A DNA stretch of 64,000 nucleotides from an uncultured Prevotella sp. (GCA_905233985.1 CAJOFA010000017.1:1-64000), one strand, 5' to 3'; shown: positions 49,016-58,192, numbered from the stretch's first letter. The notes: a model not told the origin generated them from the sequence alone. A program made the numbers and translations.

Positions 49016-49077
49016 AGGAATAATTTTCATTCATGCAAATTTTCCCGAACAAATGCGTGATATTATGAGAAAAAGCG

Positions 49078-49086
49078 TAACTTTGC
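49078..49086 (+). promoter_or_regulatory. Promoter -7 element (TAACTTTGC) of the HD hydrolase gene
   Basis: A perfect box; the transcript leader of about 85 bases consists mainly of heptad repeats. Confidence 0.7.
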
Positions 49087-49098
49087 ACCAGAAAACAT

Positions 49099-49168
49099 TA
49101 TGAACTTTGAACTTTGAACTTTGAACTTTGAACTTTGAACTATGAACTATGAACTATGAACTATGAAC
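49099..49168. repeat. GAACTTT/GAACTAT heptanucleotide repeats
   Basis: About ten units of 7 bases: roughly five GAACTTT then four to five GAACTAT, ending 8 bases before ATG 49176. They lie in the transcribed leader of the HD gene. Confidence 0.9.
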
Positions 49169-49175
49169 TGTAATT

Positions 49176-50399
49176 ATGGAAGGATATAAGATTATCAACG
49201 ACCCCGTGTTCGGGTTCATCAAGATGCGCAGGGGACTGCTCTACGACATTGTGGGCCACCGGCTGTTTCAGCGCCTGGGGCGCATCAACCAGTTAGGACT
49301 GGCCTTCGTGGTCTATCCGGGGGCACGGCATACTCGCTTCCAGCACTCGCTGGGCGCGTTCTACCTGATGACGGAGGCCGTGAAGTCGCTGCGTGAGAAG
49401 GGCATCTATATCTTCGACTCCGAGGAGGAAGCCGTAGAAGCCGCCATCCTGATGCATGACATCGGCCACGGCCCGTTCTCACACGTGCTGGAGGACACGC
49501 TCATCAGCGGCATCACTCACGAGGAGCTGTCCATCCTGATGATGGAACAGATAAACCGCGACCTGAACGGACAGCTCAACCTCGCCATCAGCATCTTCAA
49601 GGACGAATACCCGAACAAGATATTCCATCAGCTCATCTCTTCGCAGCTCGACATGGACCGACTGGACTACCTGCGCCGCGACTCGTTCTATACGGGTGTC
49701 ACCGAGGGAAACATCGGCTCGGCACGCATCATCAAGATGCTCAACGTGAGCGACGACCGACTGGTGGTGGACCACAAGGGCATCTACTCGGTGGAGAACT
49801 ATCTGACGTCGCGCCGACTCATGTACTGGCAGGTCTATCTGCACCGCACGGCCGTGGGCTATGAGCGCGTGCTCATCAACACGCTGCGCCGAGCCAAGGC
49901 GCTGGTGGCTGAGGGCCATGAGCTGTTTGCGTCCCCTGCCCTCGCCTACTTCATCAAGAACGATGTGGACCGCCAGTGGTTCAACACCCATGAGGAGGCG
50001 CTGCAGATGTATGCCGAGCTGGACGACTCCGACATCTGGTCGGCGCTGAAGGCTTGGCGCCATGCCGACGACCGCATCCTCTCCATGCTCGCCACCGACA
50101 TGCTCGACCGCCGACTGTTCCGTGTGGAGGTGCGCGAAGAGCCTATCAGCGAGGAAGAGGCCGACAGCATCGCGCAGCACATAGCCAAGCGTATTGACAT
50201 CACCCCCGAGGAGGCACGCCGCTACATGATGAGCATCACCGAGGCACAGAAGGACATGTATAACCCCGAGGACGACAGCATCGGCATCCTCTACAAGGAC
50301 GGCACGGTGAAAGACATCGCCGAGGCTTCGGAGATTCTCAACGTGCAGCTGCTGTCAAAGAAAATCAGGAAGTACTACCTGTGTTACCAGAGAGTATAA
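49176..50399 (+). CDS. HD-domain phosphohydrolase (SAMHD1/dGTPase-like)
   Basis: A 407-residue cytoplasmic enzyme. The metal-binding HD motif is LMHDIGHGPFSH, and the first His and last Asp are in ARHTRFQHSLG and LDMDRLDYLRRD. This matches the COG1078 group related to SAMHD1 and bacterial dGTP triphosphohydrolases; substrates are probably dNTPs or other nucleotides. A C-terminal ~110-residue helical domain follows. It has its own promoter. Confidence 0.9.
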   Translation: MEGYKIINDPVFGFIKMRRGLLYDIVGHRLFQRLGRINQLGLAFVVYPGARHTRFQHSLGAFYLMTEAVKSLREKGIYIFDSEEEAVEAAILMHDIGHGPFSHVLEDTLISGITHEELSILMMEQINRDLNGQLNLAISIFKDEYPNKIFHQLISSQLDMDRLDYLRRDSFYTGVTEGNIGSARIIKMLNVSDDRLVVDHKGIYSVENYLTSRRLMYWQVYLHRTAVGYERVLINTLRRAKALVAEGHELFASPALAYFIKNDVDRQWFNTHEEALQMYAELDDSDIWSALKAWRHADDRILSMLATDMLDRRLFRVEVREEPISEEEADSIAQHIAKRIDITPEEARRYMMSITEAQKDMYNPEDDSIGILYKDGTVKDIAEASEILNVQLLSKKIRKYYLCYQRV

Positions 50400-50405
50400 A
50401 ATTCC

Positions 50406-50470
50406 GGCGGAATTGACCTTGTCGATCCTTAGCCCTGTGGCGGAATTGACTTTGTCGAACCTTAGCCCTG
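50406..50470. repeat. 33-bp period tandem duplication
   Basis: Two 32-base copies at 50406-50437 and 50439-50470 differ at two positions. Right after the HD gene stop; its first bases CCGGCGG resemble the 3' end of the neighbouring tRNA-Arg gene. Confidence 0.8.
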
Positions 50471-50495
50471 CCACGGGCTAATGATCAAAGAACGA

Positions 50496-50535
50496 AAAAT
50501 GGAGACTCGAAAGCAAGCTTTCTGTCTCCATTTCC
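50496..50535 (-). terminator. Intrinsic terminator of tRNA-Arg
   Basis: AATGGAGAC and GTCTCCATT arms, with an inner GAAAGC/GCTTTC stem; on the minus strand TTTTT follows. It begins 10 bases past the tRNA 3' end. Confidence 0.88.
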
Positions 50536-50544
50536 TATTCTTTG

Positions 50545-50618
50545 TGATTCCGGCGGGATTCAAACCCACAACCTTCTGATCCGTAGTCAGATGCTCTATT
50601 CAGTTGAGCTACGGAACC
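50545..50618 (-). tRNA. tRNA-Arg (anticodon ACG)
   Basis: A 74-base tRNA on the minus strand. Acceptor stem GGTTCCG with CGGAATC (one G:U), D-arm TAGCTCAACTGAATAGAGCA, anticodon stem CTGA/TCAG with loop CTACGGA giving ACG, T-arm GTGGGTTTGAATCCC. CCA is not encoded, so it must be added after transcription. Confidence 0.95.
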
Positions 50619-50648
50619 TCCTTGGCTCCTCATTTCTGATTTGCGGGT

Positions 50649-50657
50649 GCAAAGGTA
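50649..50657 (-). promoter_or_regulatory. Promoter -7 element (TACCTTTGC) of tRNA-Arg
   Basis: A perfect box on the minus strand, 30 bases before the tRNA 5' end. Confidence 0.7.
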
Positions 50658-50734
50658 AGCAGTTTTTTCGGAACCACCAAACTTTTCTTCACTTTTTTTG
50701 CTTTTTTCTTCAAATATGGAGCAAAAAGCGTCAT

Positions 50735-51340
50735 CTAACGATGCATCTGCAGGGTGTCACCTGTCAAACGAACGACGGAACGGCGGGAAAGTTCGGCGGG
50801 ATTGGTGCCTGGCCACCCCTCGGGAACAGTCATGCCGCGTTCAGAGTAGAACGCCTGCCAGTAGTCGGTAACACGCCCTGTGCTGTCGTGAAACGACATA
50901 GGCACGGACTCGAAGAGAGGACGTCCCTGCGCATCAACATAAGCCAATTGTACCAGCTCGGAGCAGTAGATGCTGTCGTTGGCAGGCAGGAACAGCTCGT
51001 CGTAAGGTTTCCCCAGGAAGGAGCGTGCCAGCCGCAGGGTGGCATCGGCATCTGCCCCCGTCACCTTACCTATTATATAATAGCCCTCCTGACAACGGAG
51101 GGAGTCAACGGGTGTCAGCACCACGCCCCGACTGACGGCTTCGATAACGGTATCGGCAGTCAGGACTATGGCCACATGATCTATCATTCCCGTGACGTCG
51201 GTAATCTCATTGGACGCTATGCTGACATGAAAAAGCAGTTCGGCAGGTTGCAGGGCTTTCTCCTCCGGCTTCCCCGAGCGGGATATACAAGCGCTGACCA
51301 CGAGGATGAAGGAGAGCAGAACGAGTCGTATCAGTTTCAT
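50735..51340 (-). CDS. YiiX-like NlpC/P60-superfamily lipoprotein
   Basis: A 201-residue lipoprotein with lipobox LVVSACIS. Order of catalytic residues is permuted as in the YiiX/YebB branch of papain-like enzymes: His first (GMIDHVAIVL), Cys later (IYCSELVQLAY). Such proteins are thought to cleave amide or ester bonds in the envelope. ATG 51340 (MKLIRLVLL) is chosen because the longer frame from 51361 would overlap the promoter at 51358-51366. It is divergent from queC and stands alone. Confidence 0.82.
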   Translation of the reverse strand: MKLIRLVLLSFILVVSACISRSGKPEEKALQPAELLFHVSIASNEITDVTGMIDHVAIVLTADTVIEAVSRGVVLTPVDSLRCQEGYYIIGKVTGADADATLRLARSFLGKPYDELFLPANDSIYCSELVQLAYVDAQGRPLFESVPMSFHDSTGRVTDYWQAFYSERGMTVPEGWPGTNPAELSRRSVVRLTGDTLQMHR

Positions 51341-51357
51341 AAAAATGCAATTTGAAT

Positions 51358-51366
51358 GCAAAGGTA
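51358..51366 (-). promoter_or_regulatory. Promoter -7 element (TACCTTTGC) of the YiiX-like gene
   Basis: A perfect box on the minus strand, 17 bases before ATG 51340; it overlaps an upstream in-frame Met, which cannot therefore be the start. Confidence 0.72.
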
Positions 51367-51453
51367 GTCAAAAAAACATAAATTCATACTTACTCTTGGA
51401 TATTTTTTGTTAAAGAGACCACAACAACACTTTCATATTTCACGATTTATTAT

Positions 51454-51462
51454 TATCTTTGC
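51454..51462 (+). promoter_or_regulatory. Promoter -7 element (TATCTTTGC) of queC
   Basis: A perfect box 9 bases before the queC ATG; the leader would be about 7 bases. This leaves no room for a preQ1 riboswitch. Confidence 0.75.
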
Positions 51463-51471
51463 ACGAGATTA

Positions 51472-52131
51472 ATGAAAAAGAAAGACTCCGTATTGATTCT
51501 AAGCGGTGGAATGGACTCCACCACCCTACTCTACGACGAGCAGGAACGTATTGCGCTGGCCGTGTCGTTCGACTACGGCGCCAACCATAATGCCCGTGAG
51601 ATTCCCTTTGCACAGTTACATTGCGAGCGGCTGGGAATCCGTCACATCGTCATTCCGCTGGACTTCATGGCAACCTATTTCAAAAGCTCGCTGCTGGAAG
51701 GCGGCGACGCCATCCCTGAAGGGCACTATGCCGACGAGAACATGAAATCGACGGTGGTCCCCTTCCGCAACGGCATCATGCTCTCCATTGCAGTAGGCAT
51801 TGCCGAGAGTAACGGACTGAAATACGTGATGATGGCGAACCACGGCGGAGACCATACCATCTACCCCGACTGCCGTCCGGAGTTTGTCAAAGCCTTCGAT
51901 GCGGCAGCCAACGCAGGAACCTATGTCAATGTCAGGCTGCGGGCACCCTACACCCATCTCACCAAGGGTGACATCGCCCGACGCGGCAAGGCGCTGGGCA
52001 TCGACTACAGCGAGACATGGTCGTGCTACAAGGGCGGCGAACGGCATTGCGGATGCTGCGGCACCTGCGTGGAGCGCAAGGAAGCCCTGGCCGATGCCGG
52101 CATCGAGGACAAGACGGAGTATGATGAATAG
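51472..52131 (+). CDS. queC: 7-cyano-7-deazaguanine (preQ0) synthase QueC
   Basis: A 219-residue PP-loop ATPase that turns 7-carboxy-7-deazaguanine into preQ0 for queuosine tRNA modification. The PP-loop is LSGGMDSTTLL, and the zinc cysteines lie in CYKGGERHCGCCGTCVERK. Family blocks VPFRNGIMLSIA and NHGGDHTIYPDCRPEF are intact. queD, queE and queF are not next to it. 7-Deazaguanine also serves phage and defence DNA modification systems (Dpd), but no such genes are here. The stop is 26 bases from tolC. Confidence 0.97.
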   Translation: MKKKDSVLILSGGMDSTTLLYDEQERIALAVSFDYGANHNAREIPFAQLHCERLGIRHIVIPLDFMATYFKSSLLEGGDAIPEGHYADENMKSTVVPFRNGIMLSIAVGIAESNGLKYVMMANHGGDHTIYPDCRPEFVKAFDAAANAGTYVNVRLRAPYTHLTKGDIARRGKALGIDYSETWSCYKGGERHCGCCGTCVERKEALADAGIEDKTEYDE

Positions 52132-52157
52132 AGAATGAAATCATATAGTATAATCAA

Positions 52158-53495
52158 ATGAAGAAACTATCAAATTTATTATTTCTGCTGATGTTGCTGC
52201 CCCTCACAGCAAACGCTCAACAGCAGTGGACCTTGCGCGAATGTATTGACTACGCGCTGACTCATAATATCTCGCTGCAGAAGAAACGCCTGAGCCGACT
52301 CTCAGCAACGGAAGACCTGCGTCAGTCGGAAGCAGCATTACTTCCATCATTGTCTGCATCAACCAATCAGTCAGTTGGTTATCGTCCGTGGACTGGTAGC
52401 GGTGTCACCACCGTTTCCAATGGTACGGTAAACACCAGCGTCAAAAAGACATACTACAACGGCTCCTACGGACTGAACGCCCAATGGACGGTATGGAACG
52501 GTAACCGGAACCGCAACCAGGTGAAGCTCAACCGGCTGACGGAAGAACAGGCTGAGCTGGACAGCGCATCGACAGCGAACACCATTCAGGAGCAGATAGC
52601 ACAGTACTACGTGCAGATTCTCTACCTGAACGAGGCTATCAACGTCAACCGCCAGAGTCTGGAGGCAAGCAAGAAGAACGAAGAGCGCGGACAGGAGATG
52701 GTAGAGGTCGGCAAGATGTCGAAAGCTGACCTTGCACAACTGACCGCCCAGCGTGCCACCGACGAGTATAACATCGTTGCTGCCGAGAGTGAGCTGGCAA
52801 ACTATAAACTGCGGCTGAAGCAGCTGCTTGAGATTACAGATGCGGAGTTTGACATTGCCATACCTGCTGCCTCCGACGAACAGGCACTCACCCCCATTCC
52901 TGCCTTATACAGCGTCTATGAGACAGCACTATCCACACGTCCGGAGATTCGAAACAGTCAGCTGAACATCCAAAGCAGCGACATCCAACTGTCGCTGGCC
53001 GAGGCGCAGAAGCTGCCCACCATCAGCATGACCGGTAGCATCGGCACCAGCACCAACTCGCTGAGTTCCAGCGGCTGGGGCGACCAGTTCAAGACGAATG
53101 TCGATATGTCGGTAGGTGCTTCGGTAAGCATCCCCATCTTCGACAACCGTTCTGCGAAGACAGCCATCAACAAGGCGAAGCTGCAGCAGGAACAGGCGCT
53201 GCTCGACCTGCAGGACCAGCAGAAACAGCTCTACTCCACCATTGAGGGCTACTGGCTCGACGCCAATACCAACCAGCAGAAGTTCAAGGCTGCCATGCTG
53301 AATGTGGACAGCGAGCAGCAGAGCTATGACCTGCTGAGTGAGCAGTTCCGCCTCGGGCTGAAGAACATCGTGGAGCTGATGAACGGCAAGACGAACCTGC
53401 TCAACGCCCAGCAGAACAAGCTGCAGTCGAAATACATGACCATTCTCAACCAGCAGCTGCTGCGGTTCTATCAGGGAGAAACAATGAATATATAA
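52158..53495 (+). CDS. TolC-family outer membrane efflux channel
   Basis: A 445-residue secreted protein with signal peptide ending TANAQQQ. The TolC repeat architecture is visible: WTLRECIDYALTHNISLQ at the start, long coiled-coil helices around residues 130-220 and 330-420 with LDLQDQQKQLYSTIEGYW and ATLNLLNAQQNKLQSKY-like blocks. It forms the trimeric exit duct. It is the first gene of a tolC-macA-macB(ATPase)-macB(permease) operon that builds a complete tripartite ABC exporter. Confidence 0.95.
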   Translation: MKKLSNLLFLLMLLPLTANAQQQWTLRECIDYALTHNISLQKKRLSRLSATEDLRQSEAALLPSLSASTNQSVGYRPWTGSGVTTVSNGTVNTSVKKTYYNGSYGLNAQWTVWNGNRNRNQVKLNRLTEEQAELDSASTANTIQEQIAQYYVQILYLNEAINVNRQSLEASKKNEERGQEMVEVGKMSKADLAQLTAQRATDEYNIVAAESELANYKLRLKQLLEITDAEFDIAIPAASDEQALTPIPALYSVYETALSTRPEIRNSQLNIQSSDIQLSLAEAQKLPTISMTGSIGTSTNSLSSSGWGDQFKTNVDMSVGASVSIPIFDNRSAKTAINKAKLQQEQALLDLQDQQKQLYSTIEGYWLDANTNQQKFKAAMLNVDSEQQSYDLLSEQFRLGLKNIVELMNGKTNLLNAQQNKLQSKYMTILNQQLLRFYQGETMNI

Positions 53496-53519
53496 TGAAG
53501 GTAAATATAATATAAGCAT

Positions 53520-54737
53520 ATGAAGAACAAGAAATTATGGATAGGCATCGGAGCTGTTGTGCTCATTGCCTTGTTATTCTGGCTCTTTGCCGGCGGTAAA
53601 AAAGAAGAGAAAATATCGTTCGAGGAGGCCGCTGTCGCAAAGACAAACATCCAGAACAGCATCACCGCCACAGGTACCATCGAGCCGGTGACCAGCGTTA
53701 CCGTCGGTACCCAGGTGAGCGGTATCGTCAACAAACTCTATGTTGACTATAACAGCGTGGTGAAGAAAGGACAGGTCATCGCCGAACTGGACAAGACCAA
53801 CCTGATGAGTGAGCTGAGCACGGCACGTGCCAACCTGTCGAGTGCACAGAGTGCGCTGAACTATCAGCAGGACAACTTCAAACGCTACCAGACGCTCTAT
53901 AACAAGGGACTGGTCAGCGCCGACGACTACGAGAGTGCCCGACTGACTTACCTGCAGGCCAAAGAGCAAGTGGCAACGTCACGTGAAAGCGTGAAGAAGG
54001 CCCAGACAAACCTCAGCTATGCCACCATCACCTCCCCCATCGACGGAATCGTGCTGTCGAAGTCGGTTGAGGAAGGCCAGACCGTGGCAGCATCGTTCAA
54101 CACGCCGGAACTGTTCACCATTGCACAGGACCTGACGAACATGCGTGTCATTGCCGACATCGACGAGGCTGACATCGGCGGAGTCTTGGAAGGACAGCGT
54201 GTAACATTCACCGTTGATGCCTTCCCCGATGACTCGTTCGAGGGTAAGGTGACACAGGTACGCCAGCAAGCTACCACAGAGAGTAATGTCGTCACCTACC
54301 AGGTGGTCATCTCAGCACCCAACGACAATCTGAAGCTGAAGCCCGGACTGACTGCCAACGTCACCATCTTCACGCTGGAGAAGAACGACGTGCTGGCCGT
54401 GCCTGCCAAGGCGCTACGCTTCGCACCCACCGAGGCCTTCCTGAAGGACGGACAGAAGGTAGAAGACTGTCAGGCCGAGCATAAGCTGTGGACACTGGAA
54501 AACAACACATTCAAGGCACATGCCGTTACTATCGGTATCACCAACGGTACGCTCACGGAGATTACCGGTGGCATCAGTGCAGGCACGAAGGTGCTGACCG
54601 ACTTCACCATCAGCGGTGCAAATGATGCTATGCCAGGAGAGCAACAGGGCGGTAACCCGTTCATGCCGAGACCAGGAAACAGAAATAAGCAAGGCGGTAA
54701 CAACGGTAACAGCGGCAACATGCCGAAGAAACAATAG
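53520..54737 (+). CDS. MacA-like periplasmic adaptor (HlyD/RND membrane fusion family)
   Basis: A 405-residue adaptor with a single N-terminal membrane anchor (WIGIGAVVLIALLFWLFAGG). Barrel-sandwich (VGTQVSGIVNKLYVDYNSVVKKG; IDGIVLSKSVEEGQTV), coiled-coil hairpin (about residues 95-160) and beta-barrel domains follow in MacA order. The tail is Gly/Asn-rich (QGGNNGN). It bridges the MacB-type transporter and the TolC channel. Gap to tolC is 24 bases. Confidence 0.94.
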   Translation: MKNKKLWIGIGAVVLIALLFWLFAGGKKEEKISFEEAAVAKTNIQNSITATGTIEPVTSVTVGTQVSGIVNKLYVDYNSVVKKGQVIAELDKTNLMSELSTARANLSSAQSALNYQQDNFKRYQTLYNKGLVSADDYESARLTYLQAKEQVATSRESVKKAQTNLSYATITSPIDGIVLSKSVEEGQTVAASFNTPELFTIAQDLTNMRVIADIDEADIGGVLEGQRVTFTVDAFPDDSFEGKVTQVRQQATTESNVVTYQVVISAPNDNLKLKPGLTANVTIFTLEKNDVLAVPAKALRFAPTEAFLKDGQKVEDCQAEHKLWTLENNTFKAHAVTIGITNGTLTEITGGISAGTKVLTDFTISGANDAMPGEQQGGNPFMPRPGNRNKQGGNNGNSGNMPKKQ

Positions 54738-54744
54738 CGAGGTT

Positions 54745-55497
54745 ATGGACGAAAGAAAAGTAGTCATCGAACTACAGAACGTGAAGCGCTACTTCCAAGT
54801 AGGCTCTGAGACGGTGAAAGCCCTGCGCGGCGTGTCGTTCAAGATCTATGAGGGGGAGTTTGTCACCATTCAGGGAACGTCAGGCTCCGGCAAGTCAACG
54901 CTGCTCAACCAGCTGGGCTGCCTCGACACGCCGACAAGCGGAGAGTATTTCCTGGACGGCGTGTCCGTGCGCACCATGTCGAAGACTCAGCGTGCCCACC
55001 TGCGCAACCGTAAGATTGGCTTCGTCTTCCAGAACTATAACCTGCTGGCCAAGACGACAGCACTGGAGAATGTGGAGCTGCCGCTGATGTATAACTCGGA
55101 AGTGTCGGCTTCAGAACGCCGTGAGCGTGCTATCAAGGCTCTGCAAGCCGTAGGACTGGCTGACCGCATGGAACATAAGTCCAACGAGATGTCTGGTGGT
55201 CAGATGCAGCGTGTCGCCATAGCCCGTGCACTGGTCAACGACCCTGCTGTGCTGCTGGCTGACGAGGCAACGGGTAACCTCGATACTCGTACCTCGTTCG
55301 AGATGCTCGTGCTCTTCCAGGAGCTCTATCATCAGGGCCACACCATCATCTTCGTGACCCACAACCCTGAGATTGCCGAATATAGCAGTCGTAACATCAA
55401 CCTGCGCGACGGCAAGATACGTGAGGACACGGTCAACACCAACATCAAGTCGGCAGCCGAGGCGCTCGCTGCCCTGCCGAAACCACAAGACGACTGA
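54745..55497 (+). CDS. MacB-type ABC transporter ATP-binding subunit
   Basis: A 250-residue LolD/MacB-family ATPase. Walker A GTSGSGKSTLLNQLG, signature MSGGQMQRVAIARAL, Walker B VLLADEATGNLD and the H-loop FVTHNPEIAEYS are intact. ATG 54745 gives MDERKVVIELQNVKRYF; a longer in-frame start lies inside macA and is rejected. It pairs with the permease gene 30 bases downstream, so MacB, a single chain in E. coli, is two proteins here. Confidence 0.95.
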   Translation: MDERKVVIELQNVKRYFQVGSETVKALRGVSFKIYEGEFVTIQGTSGSGKSTLLNQLGCLDTPTSGEYFLDGVSVRTMSKTQRAHLRNRKIGFVFQNYNLLAKTTALENVELPLMYNSEVSASERRERAIKALQAVGLADRMEHKSNEMSGGQMQRVAIARALVNDPAVLLADEATGNLDTRTSFEMLVLFQELYHQGHTIIFVTHNPEIAEYSSRNINLRDGKIREDTVNTNIKSAAEALAALPKPQDD

Positions 55498-55527
55498 TAG
55501 ATAATGCATAATTGATCATGCTATAAA

Positions 55528-56745
55528 ATGAATATACTGAATTTAATAAAAGTAAGCTTGAAGGCCGTAGCCAACAACAAGATGCGCTCGTTCCTCTCCA
55601 TGCTCGGTATCATCATCGGTGTGGCAGCTGTCATCATCATGATGTCTATCGGACAGGGCTCGAAGGAAAGTATCCGTGCCGAGTTGTCGACAATGGGTAC
55701 GAACCTGCTCACCATCCGACCTGGTGCCGACATGCGTGGCGGTGTGCGCCAGGACCCTTCAAGCATGCAGACGCTGAAGATGGCCGACTACGAGCGCATC
55801 CTCAGCGAGAAGCGCTTCGTCACCAAGGTATCCCCAGAGGTAACGGCTTCTGGACAGGTCATCTACGGCAACAACAATACCAACACCACGTTGTACGGTG
55901 AGTCTGAAGAATACCTCGAAATTAAGCTGTGGGATGTGGAGAAAGGCGACTGCTTCAATGAGGAGGACATCCGCAAAGCAGCTAAGGTCTGCGTGGTGGG
56001 AAACACCATCGTTACTGAACTGTTCGGCGAGGGTGCCGACCCCATCGGCAAGACCATCCGCTTCAAGTCTATCCCCATGCGTATCGTCGGTGTACTGAAG
56101 ACCAAGGGCTACAACTCATGGGGCATGGACCAGGACAATGTCATCATCGCCCCCTACACCACCGTCATGAAACGTGTGGCAGCACAGACCTTCTTCTCCA
56201 GCATTGTCTGCTCAGCTGTTACCGAAGAACTGAGTGATGCTGCCATTGAGGAGCTGACACAGATTCTCCGTGACAACCACAAACTGAAGGATGATGCAGA
56301 TGACGACTTCACCATCCGTTCACAGGCTGAGATGATGGAGACCATGTCATCGACGATGGACACCGTTACTATCATCCTTGTAGTGGCCGCAGCCTTCTCG
56401 CTGCTCGTGGCAGGAATCGGTATCATGAACATCATGCTCGTCTCTGTCACCGAGCGCACCAAGGAGATTGGTCTGCGCATGGCTGTGGGAGCCACGGGAG
56501 CCGTGATATCTCTGCAGTTCCTCATTGAGTCGGTGCTCATCTCCGTCACAGGCGGACTCATAGGTGTTATTGTCGGTGTCGGAGCCAGTGCCTTCGTGTC
56601 ATCCTTCGGCATGCCCAGCAGCGTGCCGGCATGGAGCATCTATGTGTCGTTCCTCGTCTGCGTGTGCATCGGCGTACTGTTCGGCTACATTCCTGCACAG
56701 AAGGCAGCTAACATGGATCCCATCGAGGCCATCAGACACGAGTAA
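55528..56745 (+). CDS. MacB-type ABC transporter permease (FtsX domain)
   Basis: A 405-residue inner membrane permease. One N-terminal helix (MRSFLSMLGIIIGVAAVIIM), a ~220-residue periplasmic domain starting TMGTNLLTIRPGAD, then three helices (IILVVAAAFSLLVAGIGIMNIMLVSVTERTKEIGLR in order) form the MacB/FtsX pattern. It works with the ATPase upstream and the MacA adaptor to drive efflux of drugs or peptides through TolC. The convergent mtgA gene lies 9 bases after its stop. Confidence 0.95.
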   Translation: MNILNLIKVSLKAVANNKMRSFLSMLGIIIGVAAVIIMMSIGQGSKESIRAELSTMGTNLLTIRPGADMRGGVRQDPSSMQTLKMADYERILSEKRFVTKVSPEVTASGQVIYGNNNTNTTLYGESEEYLEIKLWDVEKGDCFNEEDIRKAAKVCVVGNTIVTELFGEGADPIGKTIRFKSIPMRIVGVLKTKGYNSWGMDQDNVIIAPYTTVMKRVAAQTFFSSIVCSAVTEELSDAAIEELTQILRDNHKLKDDADDDFTIRSQAEMMETMSSTMDTVTIILVVAAAFSLLVAGIGIMNIMLVSVTERTKEIGLRMAVGATGAVISLQFLIESVLISVTGGLIGVIVGVGASAFVSSFGMPSSVPAWSIYVSFLVCVCIGVLFGYIPAQKAANMDPIEAIRHE

Positions 56746-56754
56746 AGTGCCGTG

Positions 56755-57477
56755 TTATTTCTTTCTGGGTTTGTCCTCTCCTTTATTAGGCAGAGATTTG
56801 ACGTACTTCATTTCATTCAGGATGCGGTCGCGGCGACGGAGCACATAAGGCGACGGACGCGCTGAAGAGAAACGACGGGGATTGGGCAACGTGGCAGCAA
56901 TGAGCGCACATTGGCGGTCGGTGAGTTGCTCAGCCGTGCAGTTGAAATGCTGTTCGGCAACGGCATCTACACCATAGATGCCAGGACCCATTTCGATGGA
57001 GTTCAGATAGACCTCCATGATGCGCTGCTTTGACCAGAAGAGCTCAATCAGAAAAGTGAAATAGGCTTCTAAGCCCTTGCGAACCCACGAACGCCCCGGC
57101 CATAGAAAGACGTTCTTGGCCGTCTGCTGGCTAATGGTGCTGGCACCGAGCTTGCGTTTTTCCGGGTGCTCCATATTACGGCGTGCAGCATACTCAATGG
57201 CTTTGAAATCAAAGCCGTGATGATCCAAAAAACGGGCATCCTCACTCCCCATCACGGCACGCGGCATAGATGGCGACATCTGCTCGAGCGGTACCCAATG
57301 ATGATGTAACGTAAGTGACTCCCCGTCAATTAGCTGTTCCACACAACGAATAAGCATTAGCGGTGTGACATAGACGGGAATGAAGCGATAGGCTATAACA
57401 GAGAGGACAGTGGAGGCAAAAAACACCGCCACTGTCCACTTAAGTATGCGCCATAGGCGCTTAAAAAACTTTGTCAC
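56755..57477 (-). CDS. mtgA: Monofunctional peptidoglycan glycosyltransferase MtgA
   Basis: A 240-residue GT51 enzyme anchored by one N-terminal helix. It polymerises lipid II into glycan chains. The GT51 motifs are EDARFLDHHGFD (with the catalytic Glu), GASTISQQTAKN, RKGLEAYFTFLIE and KQRIMEVYLNSIEMG. No transpeptidase domain, so it is the monofunctional form. It is 19 bases downstream of the OmpA-type lipoprotein gene and likely in its operon. Confidence 0.95.
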   Translation of the reverse strand: MTKFFKRLWRILKWTVAVFFASTVLSVIAYRFIPVYVTPLMLIRCVEQLIDGESLTLHHHWVPLEQMSPSMPRAVMGSEDARFLDHHGFDFKAIEYAARRNMEHPEKRKLGASTISQQTAKNVFLWPGRSWVRKGLEAYFTFLIELFWSKQRIMEVYLNSIEMGPGIYGVDAVAEQHFNCTAEQLTDRQCALIAATLPNPRRFSSARPSPYVLRRRDRILNEMKYVKSLPNKGEDKPRKK

Positions 57478-57496
57478 TAGTCGTTCCTAATTCAAT

Positions 57497-58192
57497 TTAG
57501 AGGCTTTCTCCGGCATTGGCACTATTAACCATCTGCTGGCTGGCATAAAGATAAATCTCTACGCGACGGTTCTGCTGCTTGCCTGCTGCAGTAGAATTGT
57601 CTGCCACGGGATTAGCCTCGCCGAAACCTTCTACGCTCTTGATCTGGCTGTTGCTGACACCCAGCGAGAGGAGGTAAGAAGATACAGCTGCTGCACGGTC
57701 AAGCGAGAGCGCCTGGTTCTTCTCCACGCTCTCTTCAGCAGAGAATCCGCGGAATGGCGTATTGTCCGTATAGCCTTGGATGGCCACGTCGCAGGTGGGG
57801 TTGTTCTTCAGCACATTGGCAAGCTCACCGAGTGAAACCTTCGACTTAGGAGAGAGGGATGACTTTCCGCTTTCGAAGAAGATACCGCTGTCGAACGTCA
57901 CCTTCACAGCATCAAGACCATTGGCGTCGGTCACTTCTGTAACCTGAGCATTGCTGACCTGCTCTGCCTCAGCCTTCACCTTGTCCATCTTCTTACCAAT
58001 GATTGCTCCGGCACCTGTACCGACGGCTGCACCGATGGCTGCACCGATGGCGGTGTTACCAGCAATCTTACCGATGATACCACCCAGAACGGCACCACCT
58101 GCGGCACCGATACCGGCACCCTTTTGCATGTTGTTACAACCTGCGAGCACAATGCCTAAGCAGAGTGCCAATGATAAAGTCTTTACCTTCAT
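57497..58192 (-). CDS. OmpA-family lipoprotein with glycine-zipper
   Basis: A 231-residue lipoprotein (lipobox VLAGCNN). A glycine-zipper segment (IGAAGGAVLGGIIGKIAGN, about residues 27-65) is followed by a C-terminal OmpA domain that binds peptidoglycan: FFESGKSSLSPKSK, IQGYTDNTPFRG, RAAAVSSYLLSLGV and the closing NRRVEIYL. It tethers outer membrane and cell wall. Its own promoter is at 58230-58238; mtgA follows. Confidence 0.93.
   Translation of the reverse strand: MKVKTLSLALCLGIVLAGCNNMQKGAGIGAAGGAVLGGIIGKIAGNTAIGAAIGAAVGTGAGAIIGKKMDKVKAEAEQVSNAQVTEVTDANGLDAVKVTFDSGIFFESGKSSLSPKSKVSLGELANVLKNNPTCDVAIQGYTDNTPFRGFSAEESVEKNQALSLDRAAAVSSYLLSLGVSNSQIKSVEGFGEANPVADNSTAAGKQQNRRVEIYLYASQQMVNSANAGESL

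Noticed and set aside
49099..49168. CRISPR array
   Set aside because: Units are 7 bases with no spacers, and no cas genes are in the window. The 22-bp and heptad arrays elsewhere were rejected likewise.
51363..51471. preQ1 riboswitch before queC
   Set aside because: The promoter lies 9 bases before the start codon, so there is no leader to hold one.
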